From positions 1 through 8,664 of the forward strand of contig CAYZRS010000115.1 of assembly GCA_964480915.1 (NCBI GenBank): 8,664 nucleotides of DNA, written 5' to 3'. Source of the DNA: CAWGCE01 sp964480915. GTDB taxonomy: Bacteria > Planctomycetota > Planctomycetia > Pirellulales > Pirellulaceae. Of this stretch, positions 1 through 6,164 are shown in pieces (position 1 is the first letter of the stretch; each line of letters opens with the position of its first letter). The notes under the pieces were generated by a model. It saw only the letters and a program-made list of their open reading frames with translations. It had not been told where the DNA came from and searched no databases. The position numbers were made by a program, and so were the translations under genes.

Positions 1-11
1 TCATCGACTGA
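1..11 (+). CDS. groES: Possible 3' end of groES (partial, left edge)
   Basis: The first bases read, in one frame, as an incomplete codon followed by Ile, Asp and a TGA stop at 9-11. Many GroES proteins end in a hydrophobic I-L-A-V-I-type tail with an acidic residue or two, and groES normally lies directly upstream of groEL. The fit is suggestive, but only two complete codons are visible, so this is mainly an inference from gene order. If wrong, this is just intergenic sequence. The gap to groEL would be 137 nt, fairly long for a groES-groEL pair. Confidence 0.3.
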
Positions 12-25
12 TCCCCGCGTGGAAA

Positions 26-70
26 CGCAAAACGGCAAAACGGCAAAACGGCAAATCGTAGTACGTAGTA
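26..70 (+). repeat. Two short tandem repeats upstream of groEL
   Basis: An 8-nt unit CGGCAAAA occurs at 33-40 and 41-48, with a third copy at 49-56 differing in the last base (CGGCAAAT) and a 7-nt degenerate copy (CGCAAAA) before it at 26-32. It runs straight into a second array, CGTAGTA at 57-63 and again at 64-70. The arrays occupy the spacer before groEL, where a promoter or operator would be expected. Slippage-generated low complexity is the simplest explanation; a regulatory role is unproven. Confidence 0.75.
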
Positions 71-134
71 ACGAAGTCCATTTAACGAGCGCCTTTCGCT
101 TTACAGCTTCACTAAGCCGCTCACACATCAACAC

Positions 135-138
135 GGAG
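135..138 (+). promoter_or_regulatory. Ribosome binding site of groEL
   Basis: GGAG at 135-138 lies 10 nt before the ATG at 149. The spacing is slightly long but it is the only purine-rich match before this start. It agrees with the conserved GroEL N-terminus (MAKxxxFxxEAR) beginning exactly here. Confidence 0.6.
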
Positions 139-148
139 AATTTTCAAC

Positions 149-1771
149 ATGGCCAAAATGATCGCCTTTGATCAGGAAGCTCGCGAAGCCATTCGTCGCG
201 GCGTAAGCAAATTGGCACGAGCCGTCAAAGTGACACTCGGACCCAAGGGACGCAACGTCATCCTGCAAAAGAGCTTCGGCTCACCTACCGTTACCAAAGA
301 TGGTGTCACTGTCGCGAAAGAAGTCGACCTCGAAGACGTCTACGAGAACATGGGCGCTCGCATGGTCCGTGAAGTCGCCAGCAAGACCAGCGACGTCGCT
401 GGTGACGGTACCACAACGGCTACCGTTTTGGCGGAAGCGATTTTCAACGAAGGGCTCCGAGCGGTTGTTGCCGGCGTCAACCCGATCCAAATGAAGGCCG
501 GCATCGAACAGGCTGTCGAAGATATCACGACCAAGCTGCACAAGATGTCGATCAAGATCAAGAACCGAGACGAAATGGCCAATGTCGGCTCGATCGCTTC
601 GAATAATGATCGTCAAATCGGTGAACTACTGGCTGACGCGATGGAAAAGGTCGGTAAGGATGGCGTCATCACGGTCGACGAAGGCAAGAGCCTCGATACC
701 GAAGTCGAATGGGTCGAGGGGATGCAGTTCGATCGCGGTTACTTGTCGCCTTATTTTGTAACCGATCCCAACAGCATGGAATGCGTTCTGGAAGACGCTT
801 ACGTGCTTGTCTTCGAAAAGAAGATCAGCAACATCAAGGATCTCGTGCCCATCTTGGAAGCGGTTGTCCAACAGGGTAAGCCACTGTTGATCATCGCCGA
901 AGATGTCGACGGCGAAGCTTTGGCAACGCTCGTCATCAATCGCTTGCGTGGCACGTTCAAGTGTGCTGCTGTGAAAGCGCCCGGTTACGGCGATCGACGC
1001 AAGTCGATGATGGAAGATATCGCAGCGTTGACTGGCGGAACGGCCGTCTTCGAAGCGTTGGGACTGAAGCTGGAAACGTTGCCGATCACCGATTTGGGTC
1101 GCGCGAAGAAAGTGATCATCGACAAGGACAACACGACGATCATCGAAGGTGGCGGCAAGAGCGCTGACATTAAGTCTCGCATCGACCAAATCCGTCGTGA
1201 AATCGAAAACACTTCCAGCGATTACGATCGCGAGAAACTGGAAGAGCGCTTGGCCAAGTTGGCCGGTGGTGTTGCCAAGGTGAACGTTGGGGCAGCGACC
1301 GAAAGCGAAATGAAGGAAAAGAAAGCTCGCGTTGAAGACGCCCTGCACGCCACTCGTGCAGCCGTCGAAGAAGGCATCCTCCCAGGTGGTGGTGTTGCCA
1401 TTCTCCGGGCCGCTTCTTCCATGAAGGTCAGCGATGAACTGACGACCGACGAATCGGTCGGCTACAACATCGTACTTCGCGCTTGCCGAGCTCCTTTGAC
1501 CATGATCGCCCAAAATGCTGGCCAAGATGGTGGCATTGTTTGCGAGAAGGTTGCTTCGCAGAACGGCAACAACGGCTACAACGCCTTGACCGACACCTAC
1601 GAAGACCTTGTCAAATCGGGTGTCATCGATCCGACGAAGGTCACGCGAACGGCGCTTGCCAACGCAGCCAGTGTGGCCACGTTACTGCTGACAAGCGACG
1701 CTCTGATCGCTGAAAAGCCGAAGGACGATAAGAAGAAATCGGGCCACGGCGGTGGACACGACATGTATTAA
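149..1771 (+). CDS. groEL: Chaperonin GroEL (60 kDa, Hsp60 family)
   Basis: Group I chaperonin: a cytosolic double-ring ATPase that encloses and folds proteins with its GroES lid. At 540 aa it has the usual length, and all domains are present: equatorial (about 1-133 and 408-523), intermediate (134-189, 376-407) and apical (190-375). Visible signatures are GDGTTTAT at 85-92 with the nucleotide-site Asp86 and Asp51, catalytic Asp397 in VEDALHATRAA, the family signature AAVEEGILPGGG at 404-415, and apical substrate-binding segments DRGYLSPYF (195-203) and LVPILEAV (232-239). The C-terminus differs from the Gly-Gly-Met tail of E. coli GroEL: it is Lys-rich, then Gly/His-rich, ending GHGGGHDMY. 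Planctomycetes often carry several groEL copies, so this may be one paralogue. No CIRCE inverted repeat is visible upstream. An intrinsic terminator at 1814 ends the transcript. Function is certain; paralogue status is unknown. Confidence 0.98.
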   Translation: MAKMIAFDQEAREAIRRGVSKLARAVKVTLGPKGRNVILQKSFGSPTVTKDGVTVAKEVDLEDVYENMGARMVREVASKTSDVAGDGTTTATVLAEAIFNEGLRAVVAGVNPIQMKAGIEQAVEDITTKLHKMSIKIKNRDEMANVGSIASNNDRQIGELLADAMEKVGKDGVITVDEGKSLDTEVEWVEGMQFDRGYLSPYFVTDPNSMECVLEDAYVLVFEKKISNIKDLVPILEAVVQQGKPLLIIAEDVDGEALATLVINRLRGTFKCAAVKAPGYGDRRKSMMEDIAALTGGTAVFEALGLKLETLPITDLGRAKKVIIDKDNTTIIEGGGKSADIKSRIDQIRREIENTSSDYDREKLEERLAKLAGGVAKVNVGAATESEMKEKKARVEDALHATRAAVEEGILPGGGVAILRAASSMKVSDELTTDESVGYNIVLRACRAPLTMIAQNAGQDGGIVCEKVASQNGNNGYNALTDTYEDLVKSGVIDPTKVTRTALANAASVATLLLTSDALIAEKPKDDKKKSGHGGGHDMY

Positions 1772-1772
1772 C

Positions 1773-1790
1773 CGCCTGGACGGCCAGGCG
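1773..1790 (+). other. Hairpin directly after the groEL stop
   Basis: CGCCTGG (1773-1779) and CCAGGCG (1784-1790) form a perfect 7-bp stem with a 4-nt ACGG loop, starting 1 nt after the TAA. No T-run follows, so it is unlikely to terminate on its own. It may protect the 3' end of the mRNA or assist the stronger terminator 24 nt downstream. Confidence 0.6.
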
Positions 1791-1813
1791 CCAGCCTGAC
1801 GTTTTCAAGTCAC

Positions 1814-1849
1814 AAACCCCGCCGCTCATCGCGGCGGGGTTTTTGTTTG
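1814..1849 (+). terminator. Rho-independent terminator of groEL
   Basis: CCCCGCCGC (1817-1825) pairs perfectly with GCGGCGGGG (1831-1839) around a 5-nt TCATC loop. The stem extends by AAA/TTT on the outside to 12 bp. It is followed by a T-rich tract (TTTTTGTTTG from 1840). It lies 42 nt after the groEL stop and faces no gene on the other strand, so it belongs to groEL. Confidence 0.95.
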
Positions 1850-2108
1850 CGCCGCTGTCCCCATGGTGTTTGGCAGGCAACCCTTCGCCATTCCTGTTCC
1901 TGCCATGCTCGCTTCACCTACGGACACCTAGACTGCACCCAACACCGCCACAACCGGATCTCAACGATCTTCGCCTGGTTGGGGACGAAACCGAGACACC
2001 GACGATACCGACCCACCCACGGCTGGCCAGTTTTCACGTGCTGCGGTTTCGGTTAGGCTCCGATAGCTCTCTTGGCAGGTCAACAAAAACCATCCATCCA
2101 CACTTGCT
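1850..2108. other. Gene-free spacer upstream of the 218-aa membrane protein gene
   Basis: From the groEL stop to the next start is 337 nt; this part lies after the terminator. I see no convincing coding frame: open frames here read as Pro/Arg/His-rich sequence without any family resemblance. There is no clear -35/-10 pair and no Shine-Dalgarno before the ATG at 2109. It presumably holds the promoter of the downstream gene, but I cannot place it. Confidence 0.6.
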
Positions 2109-2765
2109 ATGCACATTGCGGCCATCATTGCCGGCGTCCTATCTGTCCTGGTCACCATCTGGCTGACGGCCCGGCGCTATGAAAAGAATCGGACAGCCGA
2201 ATTGCAAACCGTCGCTGATGAGATGGGAATCCTCTTCACCCCTCATGGCGATCCATCGCTCCAGCAGTCACTGAGCGCACTACCACTGTTCAACCAGGGC
2301 AGGGGGCGAAAGATCAAGAACCTGATGCGCGGCACGACGGAAGAACTCGACCTGGCGATTTTCGGATATCAATTCACCACCGGCCACGGCAAACATCAGA
2401 CGACTCACACACAAACGGTCGTCAGTTTTCAATCACCCCAACTCTCGCTGCCAGATTTTACGCTGAGCCCAGAAAACCTGTTCCATAAGATCGGGCAAAA
2501 GATGGGCTACCAAGATATCGATTTCGAATCGCATCCAAAATTCTCAGCCGACTATCTGCTACGCGGATCGAACGAATCGCGGATCCGTGAACTCATGAGG
2601 CCAGAGATTCTCGACTACCTGGAATCGCAACAGAAACTTTGCGTGCAGGCATCCGCAAATCGATTGATCGTGTTTCGCTCGCGCAAGCGAGTCAAAGCGG
2701 CCGAGATTCGCGACTTTATGGAAGATGGATTTGGCATCTACCGCTTGCTGTCGGTCACCGTCTAG
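2109..2765 (+). CDS. Single-pass membrane protein of unknown function (conserved planctomycete-type family)
   Basis: The 218-aa protein begins with one hydrophobic helix (about residues 3-20) followed by a basic stretch (ARRYEKNR), which predicts an outside N-terminus and a cytoplasmic body. The body has features I associate with an uncharacterised bacterial family: a short LPLFNQGRGRKIKN block (58-71), an FGYQFTTGHGK segment (85-95) followed by TQTVVSFQSP (101-110), LPDF (114-117), GYQDIDFE (133-140), FSADYLLRG (145-153) with a following E-x-x-I-R-x-L, and a C-terminal LIVFRSRKRV...EIRDFMEDGFGIYRLL region. No catalytic motif, metal site or nucleotide fold is visible. The start has no Shine-Dalgarno, but the transmembrane segment begins immediately after it. 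The gene stands alone: a terminator lies upstream and a hairpin follows its stop. Biochemical role unknown. Confidence 0.85.
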   Translation: MHIAAIIAGVLSVLVTIWLTARRYEKNRTAELQTVADEMGILFTPHGDPSLQQSLSALPLFNQGRGRKIKNLMRGTTEELDLAIFGYQFTTGHGKHQTTHTQTVVSFQSPQLSLPDFTLSPENLFHKIGQKMGYQDIDFESHPKFSADYLLRGSNESRIRELMRPEILDYLESQQKLCVQASANRLIVFRSRKRVKAAEIRDFMEDGFGIYRLLSVTV

Positions 2766-2774
2766 TTCGAAAAA

Positions 2775-2791
2775 CGGGACCGTTCGTCCCG
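2775..2791 (+). terminator. Hairpin after the 218-aa gene, possible weak terminator
   Basis: CGGGAC (2775-2780) and GTCCCG (2786-2791) form a perfect 6-bp GC-rich stem with a 5-nt CGTTC loop, 9 nt after the TAG stop. No T-tract follows, so termination would be partial or need a factor. It separates the 218-aa gene from the likely promoter of the next unit. Confidence 0.4.
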
Positions 2792-2806
2792 AAACGATGG
2801 TTTGCT

Positions 2807-2835
2807 TTCCGATTTTCGCTCGTTGCGACTAAAAT
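2807..2835 (+). promoter_or_regulatory. Candidate promoter of the 2865-4430 unit
   Basis: TAAAAT at 2830-2835 matches a sigma-70 -10 box in 5 of 6 bases and sits 29 nt before the ATG at 2865. At 17-nt spacing the -35 position holds TTCCGA (2807-2812), a poor match. A TAAAAT core also precedes the secreted protein gene at 7359, which makes it a little more credible. Prediction only. Confidence 0.35.
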
Positions 2836-2864
2836 AGAGGCCTGGCAACAACCGAGGCAATAAT

Positions 2865-4100
2865 ATGCCCTTTCTGACTCTGAAATCACCCGCCGTCACG
2901 CTTGCGACATACCTGACGCTGCTGCTGTGCGCCGTCGTTTCGCCCCCGGTGCGTGGAGAAGTCCTGCTGCTGAAGACAGGTGGTCGCGTCGAGGGCGAGT
3001 TGCTCAACCCCAAACAGAAACCTCGAACGGAATTCGAATTAAAGCTCAAGAGTGGTGGCCTCCTCACACTGAAGGCGGCTCAAGTCGCTCAGGTCGTTTC
3101 CTCTTCGCCGAACGAAAAACGGTATCTCGAACTTCTAAAAAAGATGCCCGATTCGGCCGAGGGCAATTTCAAAATGGCCGAATTCTGCCGACAGCTAGAA
3201 TTAGAAGAGCAACGCAAATTCCATCTGAAAGAGGTGGTGCTGCTTGATCCGACGCACGAGAAAGCGCACCGTGCGTTGGGGCATGTGCAGTTGGAAGGTG
3301 AGTGGGGCAAACCGGCTGAGCTGATGCAAAAACGGGGATATGTGAAATACAAGAACCGTTGGCGTTTGCCGCAAGATGTCGACTTGATCAAGCAGCGGTA
3401 CAACGACGACCAGGCGGTCAAGAAATGGAATCGCGAAATCAAGCTGTGGCGCAGCTGGATCGGCAAACGGCGCGACGCCGATGCGAGAAAGAACTTCGCC
3501 AGTCTCGAAGATCCGCTCGCCGCTCCCGGTGTCATCGAACTGCTGATGCAAGAGACCGACCTTCGATTGCAAGCGGCATTCATCGAGCTCTTAGGCCGAT
3601 TAAGAACGACCGATGCCCTCAAAGCGCTGATCAACTTGGCGCTCGAATCGAATCGCGAAGAAACGCGTCAGCTATGTTTGGACCAATTGGTCGAGCACGG
3701 TCGCGAACTGGCCATGCAGACGTTCCTCGCTCAACTCAAGAGCTCCGACAATCTCAAAGTACAACGAGCCGGCCTGGGACTAAAGCGCGTCGCCGACGAG
3801 ACGGCGATCGAGTCGCTCATTGACGCATTGGTGACGACACACAAATTCAAAGTGAGCCAGGGTGGTGGCCCGGGACAAATCAATGCTTCGCAGGGAACCG
3901 GCAGCGATGGTCGGCAAGGCGTGTCGGGATTCGGCATGGGGGGCGGCCCGAAAATCATCCAACGGCAGTTTCAAAATAGTGCTGTGCTCGAAGCGTTGGT
4001 GAACGTCGCCGGGGTCAATTTTCAATTCGATCGGGCTGCTTGGAAGCACTGGCTCGTGAATCGATCGACACCTGCAGTCGTCGATCTTCGGCGTGGTTAG
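2865..4100 (+). CDS. Secreted TPR/HEAT-like repeat protein of unknown function
   Basis: The 411-aa precursor has a Sec-type signal peptide (hydrophobic core about 10-27, likely cleavage after VRG near 31). The mature part starts with a beta-rich segment (LKTGGRVEGELLN...GGLLTLKAAQVAQVV, about 36-78). A helical TPR-like stretch follows (about 97-145), then a KRGYVKYKNRWRLPQDVDLI block (156-175) that I recognise from planctomycete envelope proteins. HEAT-like helical pairs follow (about 214-325), then a Gly/Gln/Ser-rich insert (331-363), and the protein ends near FQFDRAAWKHWL (386-397). Repeats and location suggest a protein-binding scaffold outside the cytoplasm; no enzymatic motif is seen. 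The start is supported by GAGG at 2854-2857, 7 nt upstream, and by the signal peptide. It is followed after 9 nt by a small membrane protein gene, so the two are probably co-transcribed. Confidence 0.88.
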   Translation: MPFLTLKSPAVTLATYLTLLLCAVVSPPVRGEVLLLKTGGRVEGELLNPKQKPRTEFELKLKSGGLLTLKAAQVAQVVSSSPNEKRYLELLKKMPDSAEGNFKMAEFCRQLELEEQRKFHLKEVVLLDPTHEKAHRALGHVQLEGEWGKPAELMQKRGYVKYKNRWRLPQDVDLIKQRYNDDQAVKKWNREIKLWRSWIGKRRDADARKNFASLEDPLAAPGVIELLMQETDLRLQAAFIELLGRLRTTDALKALINLALESNREETRQLCLDQLVEHGRELAMQTFLAQLKSSDNLKVQRAGLGLKRVADETAIESLIDALVTTHKFKVSQGGGPGQINASQGTGSDGRQGVSGFGMGGGPKIIQRQFQNSAVLEALVNVAGVNFQFDRAAWKHWLVNRSTPAVVDLRRG

Positions 4101-4109
4101 GCGATTGCC

Positions 4110-4430
4110 GTGCAAAGCCATGTCGACGCCTTCAACGCCGTAGAAGCCGCCCTGTGGATCGGCATGGCCTTTGTGGTTGTGTTCTTCGGACGCCAACCGC
4201 GTCGCATCTCCACATACCTCTGGAGTCTGACCCTCTTCCTGTTCGGCATCTCCGACATCGTCGAACTGCAAACCGGCGCGTTTTGGCGTCCTTGGTGGTT
4301 GCTGGCTTGGAAAGCGGGCTGCCTTGCCACATTTCTGAGCCTGTTCGCACATCATCAGCGGCTCAAGCGAGCAAGACCAGAAGTCGGCGGTTCGCTCGCA
4401 GCGTCACCAAGCCGAGAGATAACAGAGTGA
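4110..4430 (+). CDS. Small three-helix membrane protein of unknown function
   Basis: A 106-aa protein with three predicted transmembrane helices (about 12-27, 37-53 and 61-80) and a basic, polar C-terminus (HHQRLKRARP onward). The most striking segment is FGISDIVELQTGAFWRPWW (45-63), continuing into LLAWKAGC. Its dense Trp and its acidic residues inside a membrane region look like a functional core. I believe similar small proteins occur in planctomycetes, without known function. The start is a GTG: AGGCG at 4099-4103, overlapping the TAG stop of the upstream gene, is 6 nt before it, and no in-frame ATG fits. The tight spacing implies translational coupling with the secreted repeat protein upstream. 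It is preferred over a longer overlapping frame from 4040, which lacks membrane character and codes for Arg/Ser-rich sequence. Confidence 0.78.
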   Translation: MQSHVDAFNAVEAALWIGMAFVVVFFGRQPRRISTYLWSLTLFLFGISDIVELQTGAFWRPWWLLAWKAGCLATFLSLFAHHQRLKRARPEVGGSLAASPSREITE

Positions 4431-4502
4431 GCCACTCAGGCCGAACACCGCGTCCGCTTGGCTTCGCGTCGCGAGCCTTGGCTTGTTCCGATTCGCCAAT
4501 CG

Positions 4503-5900
4503 TTATTCTTCGTCGTTACGACGTAGACCGAGCCAACCCGATTTGGACTTGGCTGGAGAAGACGTATTGATGGCATTGGACTTTTTGCGAGCCAGCGCCA
4601 ATTGCGCCTCGACATCCCGCATCTTCTCTTCCAACTCGGACCGAATGCGAGCATTCTGAGCTCGCTCGACTGCCATTTCGACTTCGGAAGCCCGCTGCTT
4701 TTCCAACCATTCTTGGCGGAGGCGATCCAACTCGCCAGGGTTAGCGGCCGGCGGTTCGCCGGCCCCTTCTGCGACTTGTGGTGGTTGGGCCGTCGCACTT
4801 TGCATTTGATTCTGCATGGCAGCCACGTTTTGCTGCATCGCGTGAACGGTCGCTTCCAAGTGGGCGATTTGCTGGTCTTTATGTGCCAGTAAGCGGTCGG
4901 ACAATTGTGACGCTTGCTCTGTTTGAGGCTGTTCGGAACGCGGCTGCTCGACACAGTCGAACGAGTTGAGCTGATCCAGCACTTCCTGTTCGACACTGCT
5001 GGCCGGCTGAGCTGCCGATTCGGCGGCCGCCGCTGCCGCCGCTTCTGCGGAGGCTCGGAGCAGACCGATCTCTTCGGTCAGCGCTTCGTTACGACTCTTC
5101 AAAGAACGGACGCTTTCCACGGCTAGTTCAAACCGACGCCGGAGATCATTCAGCGCACCTTCGTCTTGGTTGGCCGAGTCGGCGACGACTTTTGCTTTCA
5201 GTTCGGTGAGCAAGTCTTGCAACTCGTCTCGCTCACGTCGCAGCTGAATCACCTCTTCCGCCTGAGCGGGGTCGCCGGCAATGCTCTCTTTTTGAATGAG
5301 CTCTTCAATACGTTTGCGAGCTTCGGTCAACTGGGAGGCACGTTGATGGAGCGCCTGGCGGCTCTCAGCCAATTGCTCACGAAGGTTGGTATCTTCGACA
5401 CGGAGCGACACAATTTCTTCACGGCACGATTTGAGCTCCGTTTGGCCGCTTTCGATGCGGGCGGTCACTTCGCTCAACTGCTTTTCAAGCGACTCAGCGT
5501 GGGCTGACGATTCGTTCAGGCGGCCCTGCAATTCCTCGGCCCGCTTCCCTTCCACCGCTTCCGCTTGGGCTAGTTCGGTGGCTCGATTCTGCAAAAACTG
5601 ACGGCGACGTTGTAGCCGCTCGGCAATCTTCATCCGCTTGGTGGAAAACTCGGCATCGCGAGCTTCCAGCGATGCCTGCTGTTGATTCAATTCGTCGGCA
5701 CGAACAGCCAATTCCGATTCACGTTGCGACACTTCCGCGTCGTGCTTTTCCCATTCTTCGATGCGACCCTCGACGGCGCCCAGTTCTGACTCGATGCGTT
5801 GGTCGAATTCCTCAAGTCGCGAAACGAGCGAAGCCACGGCTTCTTTCGCTTGCGATCGAGTCGACTCAAGTTGCTCGGTCAGTGTTTGTTCGTCTGTCAT
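4503..5900 (-). CDS. Large soluble coiled-coil protein of unknown function
   Basis: Read from the ATG at 5900 the product is 465 aa, almost entirely charged and helical. It lacks a signal peptide and membrane segment and should be cytoplasmic. Long Glu/Gln/Arg/Leu heptad-like coiled coils run from about 5 to 282. They are broken by an Ala-rich stretch (285-297, seven Ala in a row) and a Gln/Pro/Ser linker (298-330). A second coiled region (331-365), a Pro/Ala linker (372-389), a third helix (390-440, LDRLRQEWLEKQRASEVEM) and a tail SGWLGLRRNDEE follow. I recall planctomycete coiled-coil proteins with a similar W-L-x-x-L-G-L acidic ending. Role unknown; a structural or scaffolding job is an inference. 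An in-frame GTG at 5942 would add 14 residues (479 aa), and neither start has a clear Shine-Dalgarno; ATG gives the more usual hydrophilic start. It converges on the 4110-4430 gene with 72 bp between stops and no clear terminator. Confidence 0.85.
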   Translation of the reverse strand: MTDEQTLTEQLESTRSQAKEAVASLVSRLEEFDQRIESELGAVEGRIEEWEKHDAEVSQRESELAVRADELNQQQASLEARDAEFSTKRMKIAERLQRRRQFLQNRATELAQAEAVEGKRAEELQGRLNESSAHAESLEKQLSEVTARIESGQTELKSCREEIVSLRVEDTNLREQLAESRQALHQRASQLTEARKRIEELIQKESIAGDPAQAEEVIQLRRERDELQDLLTELKAKVVADSANQDEGALNDLRRRFELAVESVRSLKSRNEALTEEIGLLRASAEAAAAAAAESAAQPASSVEQEVLDQLNSFDCVEQPRSEQPQTEQASQLSDRLLAHKDQQIAHLEATVHAMQQNVAAMQNQMQSATAQPPQVAEGAGEPPAANPGELDRLRQEWLEKQRASEVEMAVERAQNARIRSELEEKMRDVEAQLALARKKSNAINTSSPAKSKSGWLGLRRNDEE

Positions 5901-6018
5901 TTCGTACCGCGCCAAGAGGCCGACCGCAGCCAGCCCATCCACATGAATGTTTGTCGATTCGGAGACGTGTTCCGCACGCTGGCAAAGTAGATCTCAACCA
6001 ACCAATGGAGCACCAATC

Positions 6019-6053
6019 GAATCCGATTCCGCCCGATGGGCATGCACGGATTC
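6019..6053 (-). promoter_or_regulatory. Nested hairpin in the leader of the coiled-coil gene
   Basis: GAATCCG (6019-6025) pairs with CGGATTC (6047-6053), and inside it GCCC (6031-6034) pairs with GGGC (6038-6041) around a 3-nt loop. The internal loop is exactly symmetrical, 5 nt on each side. If transcription starts near 6065 as the promoter predicts, the structure forms from about +13 to +47 of the transcript. It could affect mRNA stability or translation, or be a protein-binding site. It does not match a riboswitch class I know. Confidence 0.5.
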
Positions 6054-6071
6054 CGCGCAAATCGCCCAAAG

Positions 6072-6100
6072 TGTATACGTCACCCCCAAGCACGGGTCAA
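6072..6100 (-). promoter_or_regulatory. Sigma-70-like promoter for the coiled-coil gene
   Basis: On the minus strand TTGACC (6095-6100; 5 of 6 to TTGACA) is followed after exactly 17 nt by TATACA (6072-6077; 4 of 6 to TATAAT). Transcription would start near 6065, leaving a leader of about 165 nt before the ATG at 5900. Correct orientation, optimal spacing and position in a non-coding gap make it the best promoter candidate in the window. Confidence 0.55.
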
Positions 6101-6146
6101 AGAACGCCTATGATGGGGGCAACCCAGTAGCCCCAGACAACGAAAC

Positions 6147-6164
6147 AAACGTTAGAAACGTTAA
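6147..6164. repeat. Tandem 9-nt repeat AAACGTTAR
   Basis: AAACGTTAG (6147-6155) is followed directly by AAACGTTAA (6156-6164). Each unit holds the self-complementary AACGTT core. The pair lies about 47 nt upstream of the -35 box of the minus-strand promoter, where an activator could bind, but chance cannot be excluded. Confidence 0.5.

Noticed and set aside
626..1525. A 299-codon open frame on the minus strand inside groEL
   Set aside because: It lies wholly antisense to an undoubted groEL, has no family resemblance, and arises from the codon bias of the sense gene.
1986..2051. 8-bp inverted repeat CGAAACCG / CGGTTTCG in the spacer before 2109
   Set aside because: The arms are 50 nt apart and do not extend; one such match is expected by chance in a spacer of this size.
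3780..4355. A 191-codon minus-strand frame across the end of the secreted repeat protein and the small membrane protein
   Set aside because: The plus-strand frames have a signal peptide, membrane helices and fitting ribosome sites; the antisense product has no recognisable features.
4431..4502. Terminator between the convergent genes at 4430 and 4503
   Set aside because: Only a 4-bp GGCT/AGCC pairing is visible and no T-run follows on either strand.
4040..4570. A 176-codon plus-strand frame overlapping the small membrane protein
   Set aside because: It overlaps the real end of the upstream gene, is rich in Arg and Ser and has no hydrophobic pattern, whereas the 4110 frame encodes a clean three-helix protein.
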